Shown in pieces: positions 1-8,140 of a stretch of DNA of 64,000 bases. Below the pieces are notes generated by a model. That model ran no database searches. It was not told where the DNA came from and was given only the letters and a program-made list of their open reading frames with translations. The number at the start of each line of letters is the position of its first letter. The first letter of the stretch is position 1. The position numbers were made by a program, and so were the translations under genes. The DNA comes from Simkaniaceae bacterium (GTDB taxonomy: Bacteria > Chlamydiota > Chlamydiia > Chlamydiales > JACRBE01), in NCBI GenBank assembly GCA_022763045.1, contig JALEGI010000001.1, positions 58,230 to 122,229 on the forward strand. Direction: 5' to 3'.

Positions 1-1818
1 CAACATCCCCAAAACGGGGACCAAATAGGCCATGCTAAACTGTGACGCTTCGCTTTGGATCGCGCTCTCAATTGGGCGCGATAAAATTTGCTTCAGCTGA
101 TGTTGCGCCGCTTTTGAATGTAAAAGCTCGGAGGTGCCAGAGAGTAGGCGCATGCCGAGCTGCGCGCGCATGTTAATCAAACTCTCCGTTAGCCAGCGTG
201 TCGGCAAATCGCCACTTTTTTTCTGTAGGGCATGACGCTTGGCTTTCAAATAGCTCTTTTGCTCCCCAAGAGTTTTGCGATGCTCACCGAGCTTCTCTTC
301 AAGCTGCTTTTCGGAAATTGCAATGTCGCGATCGAGCAGGTGGACCATAATCGCCTCAAGCTCTTGCACATTTTTCTCGAGGGTGCGCTCTTCAACGCGA
401 ATCAAGCCAAGACGATCGCTAAGATGGCGTCGAATTCGCCCAAGTTTCAAATTGAGCTGACGCGTGATGCGCGCGCGCTCTTTATCGATTAAATTCCCTT
501 CCACAAACTGCTTGCGCAACTCAGCCGCCTCACGCACGAGAGCCTGACAAGCGGGATCACTCACCAAACTTTGCAGCGAACCGAACTCGAAGTCGGGATT
601 TGTCATCAAATCCATTTGGTAATTAATTCGGCGCGCTTCAAGTCCCAGAGCTTCAAGCCGCTCTTGATATACCAATTGCCTTGCCCGTGCCGACTTCAAA
701 TCGAGTCCCTGCAGCGAAATTTTTGGAGCAGGCTGTAATCTCCCACGCTCTAGTGAGGGAAGGGTTCCAATCAATTGCGGTACCTTCCAATTGTCAAAAT
801 CGGCACGGAGCAAGTGCGCGCTCTCCATCTCCTCTAAAGAGGCTACTAAACTGTCGCGCTCTAGCTTCATCTCTCCCAAATCGGCAAATTGATCGGGCAT
901 GAGCTCATCAATTGACTGCAAAATTTCAAAATCGAGCCGCTGCTCCTTTTCCATATAGCCGCGCTCTTCGTCTTTGAGCGCCTCAACCACATGCTTTAAA
1001 CTGATGAACCCTGCATAGCCGACTGACTTTTCCAAGTATTCTTTGTAGCTCACAAGATCTTTCTCATATTGCGCAAAAAGCTCAGCCTGCCGCTCCTTTA
1101 AAAAAGCAATTTGCTCTGAGGCAATCAACTTTTGCTCCTCTTGCATCGCCTCAACATAGGCGCCCATCACAACATTAAGAAAATCGGCGCTACGCTCGCG
1201 ACTTGAAAACTTAAAGCTGAGATCAATAACGTTGTGATCGAGTGGCGATTCAGTAACTCGCAGCCGCCCCTTAATCTTACGCAAAACTCCCTCCATCGGA
1301 TCAACGCGAAAAAGATACTTTTTCCCTGGCTTTACCGAGAGCGGTTTTTTCTCAAGCGTGCAAGAAATGCCCTCAATTTCATATTCCCCATCGGCATCGA
1401 AAACCAGCGAAAAATAGGTTGAATGGCTTCCATCATAGGCTACATCAGAGAAGCAAAATCCCTCATTGGGGCTCAATCGCTTGAGCCTAGGGCAGAAAGG
1501 ATTCACCTGCGAGACCTGCATACCGAGCTTGCGACAAATCGGAATTAGAAAGTCGCGTGATTTCATGACAACTGCAGCGCGCGCATCTTGTGAAACAGCG
1601 CTATTGCCCATTAATTCTTTGAGCATGCGCCCATTGCTCTGCTCTTCTTTAATCCCAGCATCGCGAAAAGTCGCCTTGGCAGAGAATAGGGGCGCCTTCA
1701 CAAGATAGAGCCCACTCGCAAGCGCTCCTGAAATTGCCGCACAGAGCCAAACGCGCCTACGAACAGAGCGATAAAACTTTAGCAGATCCCAGGAAGTGAG
1801 CTTAGTATGCCATATCAC
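1..1818 (-). CDS. Wzz/GumC-like polysaccharide co-polymerase (partial)
   Basis: The minus strand reads open from a GTG at 1818 to the window edge (606 codons, 3' end missing). About 20 residues in is a cytoplasmic basic stretch (KFYRSVRRRVW) followed by a membrane segment (LCAAISGALASGLYLV). A long, charged, mostly helical region with coiled-coil character follows. At the edge a second hydrophobic segment begins (MAYLVPVLGML). Two membrane segments around a long periplasmic helical domain is the layout of Wzz/Wzc/GumC chain-length regulators. Any tyrosine-kinase domain would lie beyond the window. The GTG start overlaps the Wza-like gene by 17 bases and has GGAG about 9 bases upstream; no in-frame ATG is nearby. 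Translational coupling to the Wza-like gene fits a role in capsule or exopolysaccharide export. The family assignment rests on layout and neighbours, not a diagnostic motif. Confidence 0.7.
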   Translation of the reverse strand, partial: MIWHTKLTSWDLLKFYRSVRRRVWLCAAISGALASGLYLVKAPLFSAKATFRDAGIKEEQSNGRMLKELMGNSAVSQDARAAVVMKSRDFLIPICRKLGMQVSQVNPFCPRLKRLSPNEGFCFSDVAYDGSHSTYFSLVFDADGEYEIEGISCTLEKKPLSVKPGKKYLFRVDPMEGVLRKIKGRLRVTESPLDHNVIDLSFKFSSRERSADFLNVVMGAYVEAMQEEQKLIASEQIAFLKERQAELFAQYEKDLVSYKEYLEKSVGYAGFISLKHVVEALKDEERGYMEKEQRLDFEILQSIDELMPDQFADLGEMKLERDSLVASLEEMESAHLLRADFDNWKVPQLIGTLPSLERGRLQPAPKISLQGLDLKSARARQLVYQERLEALGLEARRINYQMDLMTNPDFEFGSLQSLVSDPACQALVREAAELRKQFVEGNLIDKERARITRQLNLKLGRIRRHLSDRLGLIRVEERTLEKNVQELEAIMVHLLDRDIAISEKQLEEKLGEHRKTLGEQKSYLKAKRHALQKKSGDLPTRWLTESLINMRAQLGMRLLSGTSELLHSKAAQHQLKQILSRPIESAIQSEASQFSMAYLVPVLGML

Positions 1819-2863
1819 CGACAATGACTCCTTTGACGCCTTTGGCAAAGATCTCGTAGACACTAAACGAAGGAATGAGCTGTGTGATGAGACGATTCCA
1901 CTGCGTGATTGGAGTTGCCCCCACATAGACGATATCGCCCGGCATCAAAAGTAGACTGTTTGTTGGCAATCTGACTATATGCTTCCAACTCAAAGTGTAG
2001 ACCTTTGGCTTCAAAATATTGCCCCGAATCACCTGAATGTAGGCTTTATTTCCAGTGAAAAGAATGCCACCCGCACTTGCAAGTGCATCGCGTAGAGGCA
2101 TCGTCCCCGATGGAATGCTGAACATCCCCTCGTGTCTCACCTCACCCATCACCATGATATTTGAAGCGGACGGATCGGCAATAAAAACCTTATCGCCTCC
2201 GCGCATCACAATATTTTGGCTCATGTCGCCTTGATGCACTAAACGATACAAATCGACAGGCAGCGCCTTATCTTTGCGCACAACATAGCTTTTGAATAAA
2301 TTGGCCTCAGCGGGAATACGCGCCTCAGCAAGTACATCGAAAATGCGCAATTTCCCATTCACGGGAATGCTTGGCGCAGAAACCATCCCAATCAGACTTA
2401 CCTTACGATCAAGGCGCTCTTTGTAGCTGATAAAAACATTCATATCGCTCAAATGCTTGCCGTAGGCAACCTCAATTGCCTCCCGCGCCTGAGAAAGCGT
2501 CAAACCACGCACCTCAATTGCCGGTAAATCGGGCAAAATAATCTTCCCCTCTTCCACGCGATAGCCCATGCTCTTGCCAATTTGGCTCACCTCACCCGCA
2601 ATGTCCTTACGCGTTGGGTGATAAATGGCAATATCAAGCACATCGCCATTTTCAATTACATCGGGATACTCGCTTAGCAGTTTGGGCGAGAGCGTTTCAA
2701 GGGGCTGGCCCTCAAGCTCCAAAATCGAATACTTTCCCTTGGCAATTTTGTAAGAGTCCATGACAAATTCGTGCGCGCCGACAACGCTACTGCCACTCAC
2801 CGGACGATTGCCACATCCGGCGCAAAGAGCAACTAGAAAACTGTAGAGCAAAAAACGCTTCAT
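1802..2863 (-). CDS. Wza-like polysaccharide export outer-membrane lipoprotein
   Basis: This 353-residue protein starts with a signal peptide ending in LCAGC. That is probably a lipobox, although the -3 position is Cys rather than Leu. A polysaccharide-export domain follows (VIENGDVLDIAIYHP, about residues 68-135). Two SLBB-type segments come next: one around SLIGMVSAPSIPVNGKLR and one around VMGEVRHEGMFSIPSG with the typical downstream L..A.A.AGG. The C-terminus (PGDIVYVG) is also typical. Wza-family proteins form the outer-membrane channel for capsule or exopolysaccharide and work with Wzz/Wzc-type partners, here the overlapping downstream gene. It is divergent from the epimerase, with only 21 bases between the starts, so promoters must overlap coding sequence. 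Confidence 0.88.
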   Translation of the reverse strand: MKRFLLYSFLVALCAGCGNRPVSGSSVVGAHEFVMDSYKIAKGKYSILELEGQPLETLSPKLLSEYPDVIENGDVLDIAIYHPTRKDIAGEVSQIGKSMGYRVEEGKIILPDLPAIEVRGLTLSQAREAIEVAYGKHLSDMNVFISYKERLDRKVSLIGMVSAPSIPVNGKLRIFDVLAEARIPAEANLFKSYVVRKDKALPVDLYRLVHQGDMSQNIVMRGGDKVFIADPSASNIMVMGEVRHEGMFSIPSGTMPLRDALASAGGILFTGNKAYIQVIRGNILKPKVYTLSWKHIVRLPTNSLLLMPGDIVYVGATPITQWNRLITQLIPSFSVYEIFAKGVKGVIVGDMAY

Positions 2864-2884
2864 AGAATAGAATTTACTCTATCC

Positions 2885-3895
2885 ATGGAAAAAATGAAAA
2901 TCTTTATCACAGGCATTTCGGGATTTATTGGATTCCACACTGCTATTGCGATGAGCAAACTCGGCATTGAAGTGCATGGTTGCGACAACTTCAACGCCTA
3001 CTACGACCCCGCGCTCAAGCGCGCTCGTCAGGCAATTTTGCGCGATCAAGGCGTCGATGTCATCGAATGCGACATCCAAGATGTCCACACGCTAGGCCCC
3101 CTCTTTGATCGCATCCGCTTCACCCATTTTTTTCATCTCGCCGCCCAAGCAGGCGTGCGCGAATCGATGCGCAACCCCCAACTCTACGTCGACTCCAATC
3201 TCAACGGCTTCATTCGCGTCCTTGAGTTGATCGCCGGACTTCGCCAAGACATCCGCTTTGTATTTGCCTCCTCCTCTTCAGTCTACGGCGTCAACCAAAC
3301 CATCCCCTTCAAAGAGTCGGACGTCACAGACCAGCCCGCCAGTCTCTACGCTGCTACCAAAAAAGCCAATGAGCTCATCGCCCACTCCTACCACCACATC
3401 TATAAAATACCCATGACAGGGCTGCGCTTTTTCACCGTTTATGGTCCATGGGGGCGCCCCGACATGGCCTACTACAAATTCACCCAAAGTATCGACCAAG
3501 GCAAGCCCATCCCAGTCTATGGAGATGGCACCTTCACTCGCGACTTTACCTACATTGACGACATCGTCTCCGGCATACTCGCCACCCTCAAGCTCACTTC
3601 TAGCTACGATGTCTTTAATCTCGGCAACAACAAGCCACAGAGCGTTAACCAACTCGTCTCTCTCATCGAAGAGCGCCTCGGCAAAAAAGCCGAAATCATC
3701 TACGAGCCCCAACCTCCCGGGGATGTCATCACCACCTTTGCTGACACCCAAAAGAGCGAGCAAACCCTACACTACTACCCCAAAGTCTCCTTCGAGAAGG
3801 GTCTTGACTTGTTCATCGACTGGTACCTTTCATACCACCATAAATCAGAGCCTGCTGACCTACTCACTTTATACAATTCGTGCTCTAGTATTTAA
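2885..3895 (+). CDS. UDP-glucuronate 4-epimerase (CapI-like SDR)
   Basis: An extended short-chain dehydrogenase of 336 residues. The N-terminal NAD motif is GISGFIG. The series AAQAGVRESMRNP, SSSSVYG, YAATKKANE (catalytic Tyr and Lys) and TGLRFFTVYGPWGRPDMA is the signature of the CapI/UDP-glucuronate 4-epimerase subgroup. That enzyme interconverts UDP-glucuronate and UDP-galacturonate for capsule or LPS. A second ATG at 2894 gives a start closer to homologues (MKIFITG) and has GGA just upstream, so either start is possible. It sits head-to-head with the Wza-like gene, which supports a role in making a uronic-acid-containing polysaccharide. A palindromic repeat follows 30 bases after the stop. 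Confidence 0.9.
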   Translation: MEKMKIFITGISGFIGFHTAIAMSKLGIEVHGCDNFNAYYDPALKRARQAILRDQGVDVIECDIQDVHTLGPLFDRIRFTHFFHLAAQAGVRESMRNPQLYVDSNLNGFIRVLELIAGLRQDIRFVFASSSSVYGVNQTIPFKESDVTDQPASLYAATKKANELIAHSYHHIYKIPMTGLRFFTVYGPWGRPDMAYYKFTQSIDQGKPIPVYGDGTFTRDFTYIDDIVSGILATLKLTSSYDVFNLGNNKPQSVNQLVSLIEERLGKKAEIIYEPQPPGDVITTFADTQKSEQTLHYYPKVSFEKGLDLFIDWYLSYHHKSEPADLLTLYNSCSSI

Positions 3896-3925
3896 CGCTT
3901 TTTACACCAAAAATCGTCCATTTCC

Positions 3926-3974
3926 CCTGGCTTTACATAGACAAATCTCTAGCTTGTAAAGCGGCTTTACAAGC
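3926..3974 (-). repeat. Palindromic element copy 1
   Basis: A half-site CTGGCTTTACATAGA is followed by an A-rich spacer and a near-complete inverted repeat (AGCTTGTAAAGC, G, GCTTTACAAGC) at 3951-3974. The element is written with its T-run side reading on the minus strand. It lies between the epimerase and the unknown gene at 4128. Together with copy 2, in the same orientation, it brackets that gene. Confidence 0.85.
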
Positions 3975-4090
3975 CTTTGAATTTCCCTAAAACTGATCAG
4001 CCCCACCTCTTGACCATCTACTCAAATGGCTGAAAATATGCGGTTTAAGTTTAAAAGTATATTTATATAATTTTTAATTAAAATTTATGT

Positions 4091-4122
4091 TATAATTATA
4101 TAAAATCCCATTTAACTAGGAG
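4091..4122 (+). promoter_or_regulatory. Putative -10 box and Shine-Dalgarno for the 4128 gene
   Basis: A TATAAT at 4091-4096 lies in a very AT-rich stretch (4045-4110). A clear GGAG at 4119-4122 sits six bases before the ATG at 4128. No good -35 box is visible, so the promoter half is tentative. The ribosome site is convincing. Confidence 0.4.
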
Positions 4123-4127
4123 TTAAT

Positions 4128-4574
4128 ATGGATAGTGTACAAAGAAATGCATATAAAGATTTTGAAATTCTTGAAAAAGCCTCTTACAGCAAAGATCCCC
4201 TAGAGTCGCTCGCGCTTTTTTCACAAGTTTCTCCTCGAAATGCCGCAGAAGCCTTTAGCTTCTTACTTATTATCAATGACTTAGCAACAAAAGTTGTGAG
4301 CACACCTTCTGGAAGTATTCAGCAGGTTTACGAGAACCTGGAAAACAAAGCCGTTGACTACCTCTCTCTAAATAAAGAGAAGATCAACACAAAATTTGTC
4401 GCGACCCTTGTTAAACTACAAACTCTTTTTATGGATAGCGCCTCAATAGAAGTGCATCGACCAGGACCTAGAGCTGGCGCTGGTGGCCCTGTTCCAGTAA
4501 GACCTCGAAGATATAGACTATGTCCCCCAAAAGCCCTACTAGATATGGCACTGCCGTTAGACTACAGAAAATAA
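4128..4574 (+). CDS. Hypothetical protein, Pro/Arg-rich tail
   Basis: This 148-residue protein is not recognised. It is soluble, with no signal peptide or membrane segment. Residues 1-105 look mainly helical (repeated L/A/F-rich helices such as AAEAFSFLLIINDLA). Around residues 108-130 it changes to a flexible stretch rich in Pro, Arg and Gly (HRPGPRAGAGGPVPVRPRR). The start is supported by GGAG at the right distance. An AT-rich own promoter region and flanking same-direction copies of the palindromic repeat (copies 1 and 2) mark it as a lineage-specific insert. A secreted effector is possible but nothing in the sequence proves it. Confidence 0.65.
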   Translation: MDSVQRNAYKDFEILEKASYSKDPLESLALFSQVSPRNAAEAFSFLLIINDLATKVVSTPSGSIQQVYENLENKAVDYLSLNKEKINTKFVATLVKLQTLFMDSASIEVHRPGPRAGAGGPVPVRPRRYRLCPPKALLDMALPLDYRK

Positions 4575-4584
4575 CGATTTTTTC

Positions 4585-4631
4585 TTGCTTTACAGAGACA
4601 AAAAGTTAGCTTGTAAAGCGGCTTTACAAGC
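4585..4631 (-). repeat. Palindromic element copy 2 (overlaps nnr stop)
   Basis: Half-site TTGCTTTACAGAGA, spacer CAAAAAGTT, then the inverted repeat at 4608-4631 with central G. The right arm overlaps the 3' end of nnr on the minus strand and provides its last codons and TAA stop (CGC TTG TAA). Read on the minus strand the hairpin is followed by AACTTTTTG, so it could end nnr-operon transcripts. Confidence 0.88.
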
Positions 4632-6102
4632 GGTTTAGGCCTTGTAAAGATTTGATTGCGCATGGAATTTTCTCAATCATATCTGAGGCAATCAGACCAT
4701 AGTTTGTTTTTTCCCCCACTGCAATTTCTCCCGAAATTCCATGTAAGTACGTGCCTAACAGGGCGGCATTGTTTGCAGAGAGCCCCTGGGCGAGAAGTGC
4801 TCCAATGATTCCACTAAGGACATCTCCACTTCCTGCAGTTGCCATGCCTGGGCAACCACGCACCATGACAATGGGCTTTTCGTTCGGCTGAACAATCCAC
4901 GTCGGGGCCCCTTTGAGAACGACTGTGACGTTTTGTCTCTTAGCGAAATCGCAGGTTGCCTCAAGGAGGTTCTCAGCTCCATCAACAAGTTTACTCATCT
5001 CTCCTCGATGCGGCGTGAGAATTGCTTGGCCGCCAAGAAAGGTAAGGTCGGCGCCTTGTAGATGAAAGAGGCCATCTGCGTCGATGATCACGGGTTGAGC
5101 GCGCTTTTCAAGAACCTGAAAGATCATATTTTTGACAATTTCGCTACGTCCAATACCGGGGCCGATGACTAGAGCGCTTGCACGGCGCATTTCTGCCTCA
5201 ATTTCACGCGTGTCCCCAAATGCATAGTGCGATTTGATGAGCTCAAGAGGCGCTTGAGTAAGTTCACCCTCCATCCCCTCTGGGTGAAAGAGGCGCACAA
5301 TCCCAGCACCGGTTCGCAAAGCGGCAAGCGATGAAAGGATGGCAGCCCCTGCCATTCCAGGCGATCCGGCAAGTGATACCACATAGCCCGCTTCATACTT
5401 GTGTCTAGTGCGCTTCACGATTGGTAGCAGTTTAGCAACCTCTTTTGTCAGAGGATAGAGAGCGCTATAGTCAAACTCATTGCTCTCTAACCCAAAGTCT
5501 GCCCCCTGCAATTCCCCTATGTATTCAAAGCCTTGCTGGTTGAAACATCCCCATTTTGGCAAGCCGAGATAGATCGTAAGGTCGGCACGAATTGCCTCCC
5601 CTTTCACCTCTCCGGTATTGCCATTTACGCCACTTGGAATATCGATTGCAATGCGCTTTTGCTCAAAGGTATTTACTTGTCGAATCACCTCGGCAATTTT
5701 ACCTTCGACCAAGCCTTCAAATCCGGTCCCAAGAAGACCATCTATAACGACGCTCCCCCAAGAAGTCAGCTCCTCTAAAATTTCGCCACCGCTCTCTGTA
5801 AAGCCAGCCCAATGCTTGCTACAAAGCTCTGAGCACTGCTCTTTTGGAAAGAGTGGATAGGCCTTCACTAAATAGCCAAGTTCGAGTAAAAATTCACCTG
5901 CTGTAAAAGCATCGCCACCGTTATTGCCTTTGCCGACAACCAGTAGAACTTCACGTGCCAAATTATTGGTATCGATATAGGCGTCAATGAGATTTGCAAT
6001 CCCCTTTGAGGCATCGAGCATGTACTGCTCTGAAGAGGCCCCCGCTTCGATGCTCTTTTTTTCCACGCGAGCCATTTCACTGGCTGTAACAACCTTCTTC
6101 AT
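4624..6102 (-). CDS. nnr: Bifunctional NAD(P)H-hydrate epimerase/dehydratase
   Basis: The 492-residue protein joins the two enzymes that repair hydrated NAD(P)H. Residues about 1-215 are the YjeF_N epimerase domain (VVGKGNNGGDAFTAG, VIDGLLGTGFEG, IDIPSGVNGNTGEV). Residues about 225-485 are the ribokinase-like ADP/ATP-dependent dehydratase domain (LAGSPGMAGAAILSSLAALR, LTPHRGEMSKL, GMATAGSGDVLSGIIGALLA with the catalytic GSGD). Length fits the fused family. It is the last gene of a five-gene overlapping operon, sharing four bases with gpsA. Its final two residues and stop codon lie inside palindromic element copy 2, a sign that the element landed at the gene end. Confidence 0.92.
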   Translation of the reverse strand: MKKVVTASEMARVEKKSIEAGASSEQYMLDASKGIANLIDAYIDTNNLAREVLLVVGKGNNGGDAFTAGEFLLELGYLVKAYPLFPKEQCSELCSKHWAGFTESGGEILEELTSWGSVVIDGLLGTGFEGLVEGKIAEVIRQVNTFEQKRIAIDIPSGVNGNTGEVKGEAIRADLTIYLGLPKWGCFNQQGFEYIGELQGADFGLESNEFDYSALYPLTKEVAKLLPIVKRTRHKYEAGYVVSLAGSPGMAGAAILSSLAALRTGAGIVRLFHPEGMEGELTQAPLELIKSHYAFGDTREIEAEMRRASALVIGPGIGRSEIVKNMIFQVLEKRAQPVIIDADGLFHLQGADLTFLGGQAILTPHRGEMSKLVDGAENLLEATCDFAKRQNVTVVLKGAPTWIVQPNEKPIVMVRGCPGMATAGSGDVLSGIIGALLAQGLSANNAALLGTYLHGISGEIAVGEKTNYGLIASDMIEKIPCAIKSLQGLNRL

Positions 6103-7088
6103 AGATACTCTTCTTTAATTTCACGAGTGAGCAGCATCTTAACTGCCTCTTTGGGCTGCAGCTTCCCATTGAGAACTGCCTGAACAGCTAACGTAATTGG
6201 CAGCGGCACGTTATTTTTTTCAGCAAGCTGAACCGCTGAATCGCACGTATTTGCCCCTTCAACAACCATACCAATGTGCTTTTTTGCCTCCTCAGGTGAG
6301 AGCCCATCGGCGAGCAATCTTCCAAAGCGATAGTTACGAGATTGATCTGAGAGACAGGTTACAATCAAGTCTCCAAGCCCTGAGAGCCCATTTGTCGTTT
6401 CCGGATTGGCTCCCTTGACACGTGAGAGCTTGCGAATTTCATGCAGCCCGCGCGTGATCATAGCCGCCTTTGTGTTATCCCCATATTCGAGACCATCGCA
6501 AATTCCACTTGCAATCGCAATAATGTTTTTCATCGCCCCACCGAAGGCGACACCGAGAATGTCGCGGTTGGGGTAGACGCGGAAATAGTCGTTCGAAAAG
6601 GCCGATGAGATGGTATGCATCACCTCAGCGTCGTAGGCACTTGCCACAGCACTGGTTGGCATTTTGTGCAGCACCTCGACAGCAATTGATGGACCACTCA
6701 AACAGCCGATGAGCCCGCGCGATTCGTATCCAAGAACATCGAGAGCGATCTCAGGAAGCAAATTACCCGTATCCATCTCGATCCCTTTTGAGGTAATCAC
6801 CAATGGCGCAGGGATCTTCCCCAGCTGTTTGAGCACCGGGCGCAATCCCTTCGATGTCACAGACTCCATAATCAATTCAGCGCCATCAAGACACTCTTCG
6901 AGTTTATGGGTGGTGCGAAGACCAGAGTGTCTGCGAATCCCACGAAAGTTGGGGTGCTCCCCCTCTTTTTCGATATGATCGAGAACCTCGCGTTGAATTC
7001 CCCACATAACAACGTCGTGACCATTTTGTGCCAGAACATTTGCCAAAGCGTAGGCCCAAACGCCCGATCCCAAATAGGCTACTCTCAT
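6099..7088 (-). CDS. gpsA: Glycerol-3-phosphate dehydrogenase [NAD(P)+]
   Basis: A 329-residue enzyme making sn-glycerol 3-phosphate from dihydroxyacetone phosphate, the first step of phospholipid synthesis. The N-terminal dinucleotide motif is GSGVWAYALA, where the family usually has GAGSWGTALA. The core signatures are clear: SKGIEMDTG, CLSGPSIAVEV, the helix with catalytic Lys (GAMKNIIAIASGI), GDNTKAAMITRGL and NGLSGLGDLIVTC. It overlaps its neighbours by four bases on each side. Pairing with the UDP-sugar pyrophosphorylase matches the chlamydial order CT714-CT715 as I recall it. Confidence 0.95.
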   Translation of the reverse strand: MRVAYLGSGVWAYALANVLAQNGHDVVMWGIQREVLDHIEKEGEHPNFRGIRRHSGLRTTHKLEECLDGAELIMESVTSKGLRPVLKQLGKIPAPLVITSKGIEMDTGNLLPEIALDVLGYESRGLIGCLSGPSIAVEVLHKMPTSAVASAYDAEVMHTISSAFSNDYFRVYPNRDILGVAFGGAMKNIIAIASGICDGLEYGDNTKAAMITRGLHEIRKLSRVKGANPETTNGLSGLGDLIVTCLSDQSRNYRFGRLLADGLSPEEAKKHIGMVVEGANTCDSAVQLAEKNNVPLPITLAVQAVLNGKLQPKEAVKMLLTREIKEEYL

Positions 7089-8140
7089 GATTTTTTCTCC
7101 AAAGCTTTTTTAACTGTTTCTAGACTATCCTCTCCGGTCGCATTTTTCAAGGGAGCAAACTCTTTTGCGCGATCAACTTCAACTACACAGTAGCGCGTTG
7201 CAAAAGGAAAAAGGTCGTAAATGTGCGTTTCGAAGCGAAATAGGCCCTCTTTGATTGCCAAGTGCCAAGGCAGCTCCTCTTGACTCACCCGCATGAGAAA
7301 ATCAATTGAGCAAACAAACATCCCACTATAGGCGAGATCAAAATGCGAAAAGCTTTCATTATAGTAGAGATATTCGATTACATGAACCCGGCCCCCTTTA
7401 TCGGCAAGTAGTCCCACCTTTTCACTCGCATCGCGCTTTTTGAATGTTTTTACAGTAAGCTCAACGCTCGGATCAAAAGGGCCATAGGGCTCTGCAAGAG
7501 GATTATCAATGTAGCAAACGCTAACAAATTCAACCCCTGCCTCTTTCCACTCATGTGCCGTCTCAGAAAAATAGAGCTCTTGCAGAGCAGCGCCATTGCC
7601 ATTTGGCGCCATTGCAAGCTCTCCAAACTTTTTCGACACCCAATTGCCGCGGGCATTCATTTGAGGCCACATTTTCTGGGTCAAAATAACAAGATGGCTC
7701 TTAGATCTTCCAAACCAGCCATTCTCTTCAAAATGCCTCTCAATAGCCTCACGGTGGCGCGGGGAGGTAATGACCGCAACGTAGCTCTCCCTCTCACATT
7801 TTTCAATCAAAATACGAAAGAGTGATTTCCCCTTGATAACCTCAACGCATCCCTTTGGGCCATCGACACCAAGGCGCGTGCCATCTCCACCAGCTAAAAT
7901 CACACAACCAATTTTTTTTGGGTCAACTTGCTCACAGCGCTCAGAGACCTTCACAGGTTGAAAATCGCCTACTAAAGTGCGCTCTTCAAGTAGTGTCTGC
8001 CGCTGCCGATCGAAAAAATGGGCATTAAAGCGCAGCATCTGGTTTTTATACTCTTCAAATTCAAGAGGACTTAAATCCTCAGCTCCCTTTAAAAGGTGGG
8101 TTTGCTCAATCTCTTCTAAAAAGGCCTCTATTTCTTCCAT
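7085..8140 (-). CDS. UDP-sugar pyrophosphorylase, UDPGP family
   Basis: A 351-residue member of the eukaryote-like UDPGP family (UDP-N-acetylglucosamine or UDP-glucose pyrophosphorylase). The nucleotide-binding loop is LAGGDGTRLGVDGPKG. Further family signs are AVITSPRHREAIERHF, LTQKMWPQMNARGNWV, PNGNGA and VSVCYIDNPLAEP. It would form UDP-sugar from UTP and sugar 1-phosphate, feeding peptidoglycan, LPS or glycogen-related paths; the substrate cannot be told from sequence alone. It is shorter than eukaryotic UAP1 proteins, which run to about 500 residues. It overlaps gpsA by four bases and the upstream GT9 gene by 13. Confidence 0.85.
   Translation of the reverse strand: MEEIEAFLEEIEQTHLLKGAEDLSPLEFEEYKNQMLRFNAHFFDRQRQTLLEERTLVGDFQPVKVSERCEQVDPKKIGCVILAGGDGTRLGVDGPKGCVEVIKGKSLFRILIEKCERESYVAVITSPRHREAIERHFEENGWFGRSKSHLVILTQKMWPQMNARGNWVSKKFGELAMAPNGNGAALQELYFSETAHEWKEAGVEFVSVCYIDNPLAEPYGPFDPSVELTVKTFKKRDASEKVGLLADKGGRVHVIEYLYYNESFSHFDLAYSGMFVCSIDFLMRVSQEELPWHLAIKEGLFRFETHIYDLFPFATRYCVVEVDRAKEFAPLKNATGEDSLETVKKALEKKS

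Noticed and set aside
3441..3959. Open frame inside the epimerase gene that ends in the palindromic element.
   Set aside because: Wrong frame within a clear gene, low-complexity Ser/Thr/Pro translation, no ribosome site.
3951..3974. The palindrome as a dif site or other XerCD target.
   Set aside because: A dif site has two different 11-base arms around six bases and occurs once; this has identical arms around one base and many copies.
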